NCBI GenBank assembly: GCA_029785615.1
Contig: JAFLZH010000002.1
Span: 1-64,000, forward strand
Length of the DNA: 64,000 nucleotides
Source of the DNA: Nitrososphaerota archaeon
Lineage (GTDB): Archaea; Thermoproteota; Nitrososphaeria; Nitrososphaerales; Gagatemarchaeaceae
Direction: 5' to 3'
Shown here one piece after another: positions 7,861 to 18,900 of the stretch; position 1 is the first letter of the stretch, and each line of letters begins with the position of its first letter. Made by a program: the position numbers and the translations under genes. The notes under the pieces were generated by a model, which worked only from the letters and a program-made list of their open reading frames with translations, did not search any database and was not told the origin of the DNA.

Positions 7861-10503
7861 ATGCGTGAAAAATCTGGTGCACGGGATGCAGAAGCCAAAG
7901 CCGGGCCATCACGGGCTTACGCTGCAGGAGGGGCCGCGCATGGCACCTCTGCGAGCACGATGTACCTCATTTCGAACCCGGCCAACGCATCGATCCTGTC
8001 AGCCCTGATGGGGACGGAGTCATATCCCCGCGAGCTTGCAAGGCTGCTCGGCATGCGGGAGTCGCATGTCTCGGAGAGGCTCAAGAGGCTAGAACGAAAC
8101 GGACTCGTCAGAGGGCGGTGGACTCGAATGAAGGAGACTGGGAAGAACGTGAAGGTCTTCTCGTCGGCGGTCAGTTCGGTCAGCGTGGTCCTAGACGGGA
8201 GCGGGTTGAAGCTTGCCATCGAGAAGCGCGACGGCTGGAACGAGTCGCTCGAAGTGGGACAGCAGATTTACCGGGTGAAGGTCCCTCCCACCGCTGCGTT
8301 CGTGGGGAGGAAGAGGGAGCTCAGGTTCCTGCTGAAGAGCAAGGCAGGGCTCAGCGTAGTCACAGGCTTAGCTGGCATTGGTAAGACGACCCTCGTTTCC
8401 AGGTTCGCCAGCGAAGCCACGGAGAGGGGGCAGAAGGGCGGAAGCCCGTCCTGTCTGTTCTGGCACGACATCAGAGAATTCGATAGCCTGAGGTACGTGA
8501 TTGCCAAGGTTGCCGCTTTCCTGAGCGCGCATGGCTATCCCACGCTCTCCAGTATGATGAAAAAAGGAGTTTCAGAAGAGGGCACGCTGATAGGCGAGGC
8601 CCAACAGGGGCTCGAGCATGTCAATGCGCTCGTGGTGTTCGACGACTATCACTACTGCAGGGACACCGGGATCACGCATCTGCTGCAGCGACTTGGCGAT
8701 TCGGCGGTGGTCAGGACGGTCGTGGTGTCCAGGACCAAGCCGAGCGAGCTCTACGTCGGTAGCCGTCTCGTGCCCGTGCTAAATCTGGAGGGGCACACCG
8801 ACGCAGAGACGGCGGAACTCTTCGAAACGAACAGCGTGCGCCTCGCAAGGGACGAGGTGACTCGCGTCAACACGACGCTCAAGGGGAATCCTTTAGCGCT
8901 GAACCTGATGTGCGAGTCTGTGAAGGCGATGGGGAGGGAGAAGGCGCTGGAGACTGCACTGTCTGAAGTGAGAGACCACATTTCAGTCTGGCTAGAAAGC
9001 GTCCTTAGGCCGCCAGAGTTAGAGACTCTGCAGCGGTTGTCGGTGTTCAGGGGGCCTGTCCCCTTAGACGCAGCACGGGCGGTCGAAGCCTCTGACGTCA
9101 GAGACGAAGTTCTGGCGCAGAGATTAGGGGCGCTCGAACGTGCTGGAGTGGTGACTGGGTTGGAGGGGAGCTTCGCCGTCCACGACGCAGTTCGTGATGC
9201 CTTGTCCGTCATCCCTGGCCCGATGGCGGCTGCCCATGCGAAGGCTGGCTCTTACTATGCGTCGAGAGGGGACAGACGCTCGTCCCTCGAAGCAATCTAT
9301 CACTACGTGAGAGGGGGCCAGGCAACCCCGGCTCTCCACGTAATCCGTGACGACGATGCGTATACCAGGATTGTAGACGAGGGCTACGTCGAGCCTCTGC
9401 TGAGTCTCGCGGAGGAACTGCTCGCCGGCCCGCTGCCGTCGGCCGACGGGGGGAGCAGAGTCAGAGGGTGGCTGATGGCCGTCAGGGCGTACGCGCTCTG
9501 GAGGACGCAGAGACAGTACGCTCTTGTGCTCAGAAGCGCAAGAGAGGCGGAGGCTGCCGGAAGGAGGTGCGGAGATAGCGTGCTGATAGCCTCAGCCCTC
9601 ATGAACAAGTCGTACGTCCTATCGGCTCTCGGAGACACGAAAGGCGCTGAGCGCGCTCTTCGTACCGCCCTAGGCGTCCCTGGCCTCCAGCGCGACGGTC
9701 CTATCGTGGCTGCCTACCTTATGGAGAACCTTGTAGACGCGATGGTGACCGAAGGCAGATTCGGGGAAGCGATCCGATTCGGGTCGTCCGCCGTCGAGAT
9801 ATTCGAGCGGAACGGTGACATGAGAAACCTCGCTGGTGCGCTGGCCTCCCTTGGCGTCTGCCATTATATGAAAGGAGACTTCGACGATGCGCTTTCGCTC
9901 ATCGCCAGAGCGAGGCCAAGAGTACCCGCCGGGAACAAGGTCATCGGCGAGTACGTCGAAGAAGCAACCGGCCTGGTGCTCGAGCGCATGGGCAGGAGAC
10001 GGCAGGCGCTGGTGCACCTCAACAAGGGTCTACGCCTGGGAAGGGAGTCAGCGAATAGGCTCGTCACGCTTGAAGTTCTCTCGGAAAGGATCTTGCTAAG
10101 GGCCAAGCTTGGAGACTTCAGGAAGGCGAAAATGGAGTTAAGGGAGGGCACGGAGCTGAAGCGTGTCACCGAACGGAAGTACTCGCTCGGCGTCTTTGAA
10201 CTGGCTCAGGCGGGAATCTCGCTGGTGGACGGAGAATTGGATGAGTGTAGAACGCATCTCAGGAGAGCCGGCCGGCTGCTTTCAAGCGACGCCGTCTCGA
10301 TAGCGAGAGTCCTCTGGTGGCGTGGAGTTGTCGATGCGCAGGATGGGAACATAGCGTCTTCCAAGAGATGGCTCGCGAAGGCAAGGGTGACTTTCAAGAC
10401 GGTGGGCGCGGACGGCTACGTCCGGCAGATAGGGTCGGTCAGGGCGAAGATTGAGGCCTCTCCTCCCAGGAACGCGCGAGAAGCGCTGGCTCTTCTCTGG
10501 TGA
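7861..10503 (+). CDS. STAND-type regulator: winged helix + NTPase + TPR repeats
   Basis: 880-residue signal-transduction NTPase with numerous domains (STAND) of the AfsR/MalT-like architecture. Seen: a winged-helix DNA-binding domain of ArsR/MarR type at residues ~38-100 (NASILSALMGTESYPRELARLLGMRESHVSERLKRLERNGLV); an NTPase domain with Walker A GLAGIGKTTL (~170) and Walker B VVFDDYHY (~260); then about 350 residues of helical TPR-like repeats to the end (for example GDTKGAERALRTALG and GDFDDALSLIARARPR). The helix-turn-helix is N-terminal. Codon choice is less GC-biased at third positions than in neighbouring genes. The position right after the ABC exporter suggests it could control it; the ligand is unknown. 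The first ~30 residues may not be translated. Confidence 0.85.
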   Translation: MREKSGARDAEAKAGPSRAYAAGGAAHGTSASTMYLISNPANASILSALMGTESYPRELARLLGMRESHVSERLKRLERNGLVRGRWTRMKETGKNVKVFSSAVSSVSVVLDGSGLKLAIEKRDGWNESLEVGQQIYRVKVPPTAAFVGRKRELRFLLKSKAGLSVVTGLAGIGKTTLVSRFASEATERGQKGGSPSCLFWHDIREFDSLRYVIAKVAAFLSAHGYPTLSSMMKKGVSEEGTLIGEAQQGLEHVNALVVFDDYHYCRDTGITHLLQRLGDSAVVRTVVVSRTKPSELYVGSRLVPVLNLEGHTDAETAELFETNSVRLARDEVTRVNTTLKGNPLALNLMCESVKAMGREKALETALSEVRDHISVWLESVLRPPELETLQRLSVFRGPVPLDAARAVEASDVRDEVLAQRLGALERAGVVTGLEGSFAVHDAVRDALSVIPGPMAAAHAKAGSYYASRGDRRSSLEAIYHYVRGGQATPALHVIRDDDAYTRIVDEGYVEPLLSLAEELLAGPLPSADGGSRVRGWLMAVRAYALWRTQRQYALVLRSAREAEAAGRRCGDSVLIASALMNKSYVLSALGDTKGAERALRTALGVPGLQRDGPIVAAYLMENLVDAMVTEGRFGEAIRFGSSAVEIFERNGDMRNLAGALASLGVCHYMKGDFDDALSLIARARPRVPAGNKVIGEYVEEATGLVLERMGRRRQALVHLNKGLRLGRESANRLVTLEVLSERILLRAKLGDFRKAKMELREGTELKRVTERKYSLGVFELAQAGISLVDGELDECRTHLRRAGRLLSSDAVSIARVLWWRGVVDAQDGNIASSKRWLAKARVTFKTVGADGYVRQIGSVRAKIEASPPRNAREALALLW

Positions 10504-10513
10504 TCTTAGCAGG

Positions 10514-10996
10514 CTACAGAAAACCCGCGGCTACCATAACGGTAAACGTCGCGAGCATCAGGACGAGCTCGATCGCGGAAGCCTGACCGACTAGCCTCTG
10601 GGCGCCAATCAGCTCCTCTTCAGAGCCGCCGTCCTGGAGAAATATCGTGACCTTCCTGGCCGCGGGGACAAGCTTCGCGAGTGCGAAGAGGTAAGTCACC
10701 AGGCCCAGAGTCCCTCCAGCCACGACTGACCCGCTCCAAGCGTCCAGGACAAACCCATCACCCCAGGACATTACCGCGAACAGGGCCGCACCGGAAAGCA
10801 GGAGCAAGGGCACCACGAGGTTCATGAACCGTTCCATCTTAGGGAAGAACATGACCGTGAACTCGGCCCTCGAGACGGGGGTGAGCCGAGATACCACTGG
10901 CCCGAGCACCACAAAGAACATGATCGAGGATCCAATCCACACGACAGCGAAAAATAGGTGGAACCACGCCACCGCGGCGATAAGAAGGGGGCTCAA
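10514..10996 (-). CDS. CopD-like four-helix membrane protein
   Basis: 160 residues with four predicted membrane spans and a TTG start. The first span carries FHLFFAVVWIGSSIMF, resembling the H-xxx-A-x-x-W-x-G motif of the CopD/DUF4149-like group of small membrane proteins, some of which bind copper or haem. It converges on the STAND regulator gene, 10 bases apart. The function is not certain; a heme- or metal-binding membrane protein is the best guess. Confidence 0.6.
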   Translation of the reverse strand: MSPLLIAAVAWFHLFFAVVWIGSSIMFFVVLGPVVSRLTPVSRAEFTVMFFPKMERFMNLVVPLLLLSGAALFAVMSWGDGFVLDAWSGSVVAGGTLGLVTYLFALAKLVPAARKVTIFLQDGGSEEELIGAQRLVGQASAIELVLMLATFTVMVAAGFL

Positions 10997-11065
10997 CTCT
11001 CCGTATTCACTCTCAGCTCGACCAGTCTCCGTGCCTGAAGAGTGGGGGCGGTTCGCTCACTCCCG

Positions 11066-11212
11066 TCATAGCCCCAACGTGTCCATGAACCGCCGCACCG
11101 CGTCGTCCACTACCTCGTCCCTGCTCCTGTACCCTAGTCTGGAGGCGATATCGTCGAGCCTCGAAGCCAGTTCGCGCCTGATCTTCACGTTCACATACCC
11201 GGCCTCTTTCAT
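11066..11212 (-). CDS. Small ribbon-helix-helix (CopG-like) protein
   Basis: A 48-residue protein that is easy to miss. It reads MKEAGYVNVKIRRELASRLD, then DIASRLGYRSRDEVVDDAVR and RFMDTLGL. The strand YVNVKIRRELA followed by two amphipathic helices with the turn GYRSRDEVV is the classic RHH DNA-binding fold (dimeric, CopG/Arc type). No toxin-like gene is adjacent, so it is more likely a stand-alone regulator than an antitoxin. Coding bias matches the neighbours. Confidence 0.7.
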   Translation of the reverse strand: MKEAGYVNVKIRRELASRLDDIASRLGYRSRDEVVDDAVRRFMDTLGL

Positions 11213-11352
11213 GCTCCGCTCCTACGACGCAGAAAGAATCCGTACGTAGAGCGCCTGGACTTTATCCCCCGCCGAAATCGATTGTGGTCCTGGGTAATTG
11301 GGAAAGACACGGAGTGGTCTACTACACGAGTCAAAATAGGGATGGCCGGCCC

Positions 11353-12735
11353 CTAGCCACGCTTCCTCACAGAGAGGATTATGGCTGCGAGGCCGAGCAC
11401 TACTGCGACTCCTAGGGCTGCGTATGAAACGGCGCTGAGGGTGGAGACTTCGGCGTTCAGGCTGTTGACAGTCGAGGCCGAGGACGACTGGAGTTGGCTG
11501 AGGGTGCTCATCTCGCCGCCGAGTGCAGCGAGTGACAACTGAGACAGAACAGCCCCTTGGACAGGGACCGTGACCGAGGCGTCGAAGCTGTTGTCGGAGA
11601 GGACCGACGTGTCGGTCGCGTTCGAGGCGAGGATGCCGAAGAACTCGTTGTGCACGACGTTGCCTGAGATGGTGGTATCAGTCACTATTGTTGAGCCGTT
11701 GATGTTACCAATCAGGGTTATGCCCGTGGTTTTCGGACCAAAGCCTCTGTTACCGCTGACTATGTTCCCGACTATCTTGGTCCCCTGGACGACGTCCCCG
11801 GGGGTGTTGCTGTGGACGATGATGCCGGGGATGAGGTTGTTCAACACTGTGTTGTAGATCACGCTGTTGTTTACTGCAGAAGTGTGAGGGACGTCCGCCG
11901 CCACCACGATGCCGCCGGGTAGCCCATTGACCACGTAGTTGTTGCTGACGACGTTGTCGACGACTCCTTCACCGGGATTGTACGCTGCCACGACTATGCC
12001 GCACCCGACGGTGTTGCCAATCACGGTGTTGCCGCTGATGACGTTCCCGAGGCCTGGGCTCGGCGTCCCGCTCGCGAGGCCGCCAGGGTTCAGCTGGCCT
12101 TCGTCGCTGACACCTATGCCGCCGTCCGCCACGTTGTTGACCACCGTGTTATCCACCACCGTAGAATAGGAGGTCCCGCTGAGCTCGATTGCTTTGTTTT
12201 CCTCGATGCAGGGGCTTGAGGGAGGGGTAGGTGCTGCAGGGCAGGCGTCAGGGTGAAGGCCGTTGCTGACCACGGCGTTGTTCTCGACCGTCACGTCAGA
12301 AGCGTCTTGGACGAAGACCCCGTGGTTGTTAGCGTGCTCCACGGTGAGCCCCTCTATGACGGTGCCGCTCGCGGAGCTGCCCAGGACTTCTATGCCATAT
12401 GTCTGGCCGACAGCGTTGATGATCGTGCTCGAAGGCTGAGAGGTGAGCGACTCGAGGGTCAACTGTCTGGTGATGTTCACCATTTCGTTGTATACCCCGG
12501 GCATGACGATGACCGTCGCGTGCGGTGGAGCCACGGCAACGGCGTGAGATATGGTCGCATATGGGCTCGCAATCGAACCGCTCCCAGTCGTGTCGTTGCC
12601 AGACGGGCTGACGTAGAGCAGTGGAGGTGCCTGCTGGGCCTGGGTCGCTGGCGATGCCAAGGGGACAGCGCCGATGAGCCCGCCGAGAAGGAGCGTGCCT
12701 AGAAGAAGAGCTGTGTGGATGGTGTGTCTTTTCAT
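11353..12735 (-). CDS. Secreted right-handed beta-helix protein with C-terminal membrane anchor
   Basis: 460 residues. Seen: signal peptide (MKRHTIHTALLLGTLLLGGLIGAVPLA), DUF1565-like start (PPLLYVSPSGNDTTGSGSIASPYATISHAVAV), then about ten parallel beta-helix turns of the NosD/pectate-lyase type (repeats such as NNVVSNNYVVNG, GNIVSGNRGFG, GNVVHNEFFGI), a short coiled coil (LSQLQSSSASTVNSLNAEVSTLSAV) and a final membrane span with RKRG. Likely displayed on the cell surface, binding or cleaving polysaccharide; no catalytic residues can be assigned. A TATA-like CGCTTAACT (minus, 12762-12770) lies about 30 bases upstream of the ATG. Confidence 0.85.
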   Translation of the reverse strand: MKRHTIHTALLLGTLLLGGLIGAVPLASPATQAQQAPPLLYVSPSGNDTTGSGSIASPYATISHAVAVAPPHATVIVMPGVYNEMVNITRQLTLESLTSQPSSTIINAVGQTYGIEVLGSSASGTVIEGLTVEHANNHGVFVQDASDVTVENNAVVSNGLHPDACPAAPTPPSSPCIEENKAIELSGTSYSTVVDNTVVNNVADGGIGVSDEGQLNPGGLASGTPSPGLGNVISGNTVIGNTVGCGIVVAAYNPGEGVVDNVVSNNYVVNGLPGGIVVAADVPHTSAVNNSVIYNTVLNNLIPGIIVHSNTPGDVVQGTKIVGNIVSGNRGFGPKTTGITLIGNINGSTIVTDTTISGNVVHNEFFGILASNATDTSVLSDNSFDASVTVPVQGAVLSQLSLAALGGEMSTLSQLQSSSASTVNSLNAEVSTLSAVSYAALGVAVVLGLAAIILSVRKRG

Positions 12736-12761
12736 CTTCGCCGCTTAGGCAAGGTGAGTCC

Positions 12762-12795
12762 AGTTAAGCGCTGGGTTTCCCTGGAACAGGAAACC
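12762..12795 (-). promoter_or_regulatory. Promoter and inverted repeat of the beta-helix gene
   Basis: TATA-like CGCTTAACT at 12762-12770 (minus strand), with a perfect 7-bp inverted repeat GGTTTCC-N8-GGAAACC at 12774-12795 immediately upstream of it. Similar half-sites precede the TATA box of the giant surface protein gene. Confidence 0.45.
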
Positions 12796-12978
12796 TGGCC
12801 CAGCCTCAGGGCTAAGTTCTGCCAGACGGATTAGCCATACCAGTCCTCTCTGCATCGGTGTAGCGTTGTTGAGTCGAACTTCATCAGGAACGAGGCTCCA
12901 GGCTGAGTTTACAAGCCACAACATCGCGGGGCCGCAGTCTCGGGGCGCCCGTCCCGAGCCCGGACACTGTCGCAGGCT

Positions 12979-15900
12979 TCAATAATTCACGTGGTAGGCA
13001 GATGCACCTCTTCTCCTCGCCACGGCGAGTATGGCCGACGCGACGAGGACGACGATTATTATCGCGACTAGGGCCAGCGTATAATTCACTGAGAGGGGAA
13101 GGCCTGCGAAAGTCGTCGCTGAAGATGTGGCCGAAGTCGACTGGGCCGCCTGGGAGGTCGTCGTGGATGCCGTCGTGGTCGAGGTCGGAGTCGCATTGGC
13201 CGAGCTGACAGCGTTGGAGGTTGTGGTCGCCGAAGTCGACGTGATCGTTGCCGTTGAAGTGGCCGTGCTTGTCGTGGTCATTGTAGGGGTTGTTGTAGTG
13301 GTTGTCGTTGCGGGCGTAACAATGAGCGTCAGCATGGCAGATTCGCTATACCCTCCGCCGCTTCCAGTTACAACGACCGTGTAGCTGCCCGGTGACACGT
13401 ACGCGGACACGTCTATCGTCAGGGTTGAAGAGCATCCGGGCGTGCACGAGCCTTGGCTGAAGGAGACCGATGTTCCATTTGGAAGGCCGCTCGACGAAAG
13501 CGTGACGAGCTGCGCGCTCCCGGAGACGAGCGAGACACTTACAGTCGCAGTCACGGCGCTCCCCTGCTGCCCGGTCACCGTCGCCGGCGTCACGCCGACG
13601 GAGAAGCTGAAGGCAGGTGGCGGCGGAGGGGGAGTTGCTGGTGGGAGGACCGCGGCCATCGGCGTCCCGCTCAGCTCCGATGCAGCAATCGTGCCGCAGA
13701 CTGTGTCGGGCGGACTGAATGCGATGCCGGAAGCCAGCAGCCACTGGCCCGTGGAAGAGGAGTAGTAGTAGAGAAGATAGGAGGAGGTGACGGCCGCGCC
13801 GCTGAAGCAGACAGTCGCGGTGCCGGTGGACGCCCCCGAGACCTCCAGGTCGAAGTACGTGGCCGTGCCTGCCAGGCTGGGCGTCCCCGGCGGGACGGTC
13901 TGGTAGTCGAACGAGTTGACCGACAGACCTATCCCAGGAGCCAGGCCAGTGACGGTCACGCTGACGCCGTTTATGAGCGCGTCGTCGACGGACGCCGAGC
14001 CGCTGCTGTTGGCGGTGGCCGTGGCGAAGACGCCAGTGAGGGCAGCTGGCTCGACGACGTAGAAGGTGCGCGAGACAGTCTTGATCACGTTCGTCCCGTC
14101 TGTGAACGAGGCCTCCACCACCCAAGTCCCGTTCGAGTTGGGGGTGATCGAAGTAGAGCTCTCCGACGAGAGGAGGGCCGCGGTGGTTGAGGAGACAAGC
14201 GCGCCCGCGGGCGAGATCCAGGTGAACTGGACGTACTTCGCCAGTGGGTCGTTAGTCACGGCCGTGGCATTGACAGGCTCTCCTACCCCCACGTCGAGGG
14301 CATTGGTGCTCAGGGAGTAGCTCCTGACAGCCAGGCTCACTGACGCTGTGTGTGGAGCAGGCATCGTCATGTTCGCGTAGTTCGAGACGGTCGTAGAGAC
14401 GGCGACAGTGTAGTTGGTCCCAGCGGTCAGAGGTGAGCTCGGGACGAAGACCACCTCTGACGTGAGCGGGTCCCCGTCGGGGGCGGTCTGCGGCGCCACG
14501 GGCACGACCCTTCCTGAGACGGTCTGCCCCCCTGGTGCGCTGACCGTTATCGTGCTCCCGTTGAGGGAAGACGCCCTCATCAGCTGGTCGAACGAGAGCC
14601 CGATGTAGCTCCCCGTGGAGTTCGAGAAGGCGGACACCCCGCTCACTTCGGGAGAGGAGAGCGGGAGGAGGTTGATGTCCACCCCCGTGGCAGGAGGAGG
14701 GACGTAGACCACTATGCTCCTAGCCGTGGAGAAGCCAGGCGCCTGGACGACCACCATGTACCTGCCCGCCGGGACGAACCAGGCGTACCTCCCTTCAGGG
14801 TCCGTCTGCTGGGGGTTGAGCTGGCCGTAGCCCGAGGCGCCCCACGGGACCCACTGGCCCTCGGTGGAGTTGAACTGGAAGACCGTGACGGTGGCGTTCG
14901 CCACTGGGTTGGTGAGGAGGCCGGCGTACACCACGCCGCTCGGGTCTTCTATCGGGTTGACGTTGGCGGTGTCAGAGCCAGGAGGCGCGGAGTGCAAATC
15001 CTTTTCGCAGTTTGAGATGGCCGCGCTTATCTTTGCGCTTAGCTGTGACTCCCCGACCGAATAGGCTATTGAGGCGCCGCCTGAGATCATGCCAACCTCG
15101 GAGCCTGCCAAGGGGACAAATGAGAGTACGCCGCCAGCGACGTCGTTCGCCTCCGCGGTGTGGCCCAGCCCTGACACGGTCGCTGAATATTTGTTCGCCT
15201 CGTTGATGAAGTACTGGGACTGAGAAGCGAAGGCCCCCGGCGCGCTGCTGGCGCAGGACGTGAGCTGCTGCAGCTTGACGTCTTGAAGCTCGACCCACTG
15301 GTGGTCGTCAAGCCACCCCCATGCCGAGAAGAAAGCCCCGACGAATGGGATCGCCCTTCCCAATGGTTTGCCATCCTCAAGCAGCTTCGGGGCGACTTCC
15401 TCCACGACCTTTTGTCCGACGCTTACACCCTCGCCGCCCATAGTCGGGCAGTTCGAACAGGTGCTCATAGGCTGGTCGAGCTCCTTCACCATCGCAGGCG
15501 GCAGAGCGGAGTACGGGACGAAGAACGAAGCGTTGTATGAGGTCCCGTTGGGTGTCACCCTTGTGCTCGAGGTGATGTTGTAGAGAGGGTACCCAGTCTC
15601 CGTCAGGTTCCGTATGTCTCCTGCGGTGAGTGTGTAGAGCTCGTTCGGGGTGAACGTAGCCGAGACTTCGAGCGAAGTCCCCCCGAATACGTACGACATG
15701 TTGCTAGGCACGTTGATTAGCAGTTCGAATGAAGTCGTGGTGTTTGCGAGTACGGTGTAGTTGGCATGTTCTATGAGGCCAGGAGGCAAGCCCGAGAGTA
15801 TCTGAGCGGCGGTAGGAAAAGGCAGTGTCGCGCCGTTGCCCTTTGGAATCCTCAGCACGTTGTAGTTGATGTAGACGTCGCCGAACGCGTATGGCACCAT

Positions 15901-18900
15901 CGTCGCCCTGTAGAGCCCGTCCTGGTCCAGAGTGGCGTTCACCGTCCCGACGCCGGGGACGGAGACGCTCACGTCGTCAACAAGTGAGGGGAGGCTGAAC
16001 GTGATGGTGAATGTCATGGGCATCCCTGGCACGAAGACGTATGGGAAGTGGGGTATGCCGTCCTGCGGGTCCCAGCACATCAGCCGCCCGTCGGTCTGCT
16101 CCATGCATATCCTGGCGAGCTGTGGCTCGGTGTTGTCGTAGGCGACGGAGACGGAAGGGGAGTAGACGTGGACGCCAGACGTGGTGAGTGCGACGGCGTG
16201 TAGCTGGTACGTGGTCTGGCTTCCAGCGCTCGGGAGCGTGACGTTGAGCCCCCAGTATCCACCCGCGGGGACGGCCGTGGTACCGAGCAGCGTGTCGTTC
16301 GAATACAGGTCGAGCGCACTCCCAGGGGGCGCCTGGCCCGAGACAGTGGTGTTAAGGGTGGAGAGCGAGAGAGGGGCCGAGAGCGTGACCTGCTCCACGG
16401 TCTCGGTCGCGGTGGCGAGAGCCTCCTCGTACCCCTTCCCTCCCACCGTGTAGTTTACAAGCGCGAGGAGGGCGAGGGACGATCCGTTGTAACCGTCCCC
16501 TATCTGGAGCTCGTACCTCACCTCCCCTGACGCGCCCGAAGAGATGTCCCCGAGCGGGACCGAATAATAGCCTGACGAGGAGGGCGAGGCGTTGACCGGC
16601 TTTCCGCCCAGCAGGAAGCCTCCAGCCACGGCAGTCGTGCCCGCGGGCGCCGGCAAGAGCATCGAGACGTTGCCGAGGGCGAAGGAGCCAGTGTAGTTGT
16701 ACGTCGCCCTCAGGAAGAGTGTCCCGCCGGGCGCGGACTCGCCCGGGATGACGCTCAGCGTGTTCCCGGCCTTCCCTGTGAAGAGGTCTCCTGCCCCCAT
16801 GTAGAGGGCGATGTTACCGAGCTGGTAGACCTGCGAAGCTGAGGCATTGACCGTCACCTGCCCCCAGAGCTCGTCGGAGCCCACGTAGCTGAAGACGTCG
16901 AGCCTGTACTCGCCGAGCTGCGGGACGCCGTAGTACAGGGAGGAGGTGTAGTTGCTTATGCCTGTCACGAAGCTGGCGTAGCCTGTCGCGTTCAGCGAGT
17001 AGACGCTCGCGCTCCATGAAGAGACGGGTGAGCCCGTAGCCGCGTCTATGACGGCCCCCCTCAGCACGCCTGGCTGGATGAGCTTGATCACCGCGGTGGC
17101 GTTCCTGTAGATGTCGAAAGTGACTGGTACGCACTCAGAGGGGAGGTTTGCCTCGTAGCCGTGCACGCAGACTGTGAACTGCTCGCCCGAGTAGCCGGTG
17201 ACCTGGATTGTGTTCTCCAAGGATGAAAAGTAGGGAATCCTGTATTGGTATCCCTGTGGATCCTGCGCATAAATGCCGTAGTGCGCGCCGACCCTCCAGT
17301 CGACAGGGAGGGGACCCTGCAGCGTCCCTCCCAGATACTGGGTGTAGAGCTGGAGGTTGATGTACCCCGTCCCTATCAGCAGTATCGTGAAGTTCAGTGT
17401 CGTCACCCCGTTCGGCGGGATGGTCGCATACTCCGGGGAGGACGAGTTGGAGAGAGGCGAGAGAGCAGAAGCTGTGACGAAGCCTGCGTAGAATGTGGCC
17501 GAGTATCCGCCGGTGGAGTTTGTCGACGTGCTGTCTGTAAGCGTCAGGCCGTTGACCTGCTCGCTCAAAGTGACGCGAGCGCTAGCCACCAGAGTCCCGT
17601 TGCTGTAGACCACGACGCCCTGGAGCGTCCCGGTGGGCAGGGGCTGCAGCACTATCACCGGGGTGGTGCCGTTGACTGTGAACGACTCGGCAGGAGGCGT
17701 CTCGTATGGGAGACCCGTGCCGTACAGGTTGGTCGAGACCGTGAAGGTCGCTCCTGACGGCGAGAGGATGGACGGGGCGAGGCCGCTGGAGTTCGTGGTG
17801 AAGAGCCCTGCAATCCCCCCCGTACCTGAATAGGTCAGCTGCACCCCTCCCACAGGTCTCCCCTGCGGGTCCACGACAGAAGCCTGGACAGGCTGAACCT
17901 CGAATGAGATCGTGTTGCCTCCGGGAGCCAGTGTCACTGTCTTCGTGGTGCATAGGCCTGCGATGCACGCCTGGACAGGCTCGCTCGCCCCCGAGGGGAG
18001 GCCCGTGAAGGTCAGGGTTCCAGTGCTCCCCGTGATAAATTGAAGTCCGGCTACTGAAATCGACACCCCCGAAACCGGGCTCCCGTTGGGCAGCAAGGTG
18101 CTGACCTGGAGCGAGGACGAAGAGACAGGGACGAAGGAGACGTTGAGTGGGCGGATCATGGAGATGGCGCCTAATAGCGGGTAACCCGAAGAATACCAGG
18201 CTGAGGTGAAGAGCTCGTCGGCCGACGGGTCGTAGATCACTATCTGCTGTCCGGCAGTGCCCAGCCCGTTGAGGGAACGAGTGTCAGTAGGCCCCCCGTC
18301 ATAAATCACGCCTGTAGCCTTCGCCGCAGTGTCGTAGAAGGCGAGGATGGGAGACCCGCCCGCGATTACGGCGACATAGACCACGCCGTTCTCCGGGTCG
18401 TAGGCGGCAGCCGTGGTGCCACAGGTATCCACACCGGACTGGGAGGAGCATGGCAAGGGTGTGACAGTGATAACGCTCCCCGTGGTCGCGTTGATGGCGG
18501 CCAGCTCGAAAGAGAGGAAACCATCGCCTACAGTGTATATCGTTCCCGTATTGCTGTCCACTGCCATGGCATCGGAGAGCGGAACGCTGGAGTTGGTCAC
18601 GACTGTCTCTGTGGAGCCGTTTATTGCGTAGAGCCTGTCGCTCCCCTCCGCCTGACAGTAATAGTTGGTACTGATACATTCCTCTCCCCCGAGGGCATAT
18701 ACATACCCGGTGACTGGATTGTAAGCTATTGCGCCCGTCGCGGACGGCTGGGCGCCAAGGCTTATGTTCCCTACCAGCACGTTGGTGGATGCGTCTATCA
18801 CGAACACGAACCCTTCGTTGGCGTTAGTCCCAGTGACGAATATCCTGTTGCTCACAGGGTCGTAGGCTGCTGAGATCAGATTCACCCCCTCGAACGGACT

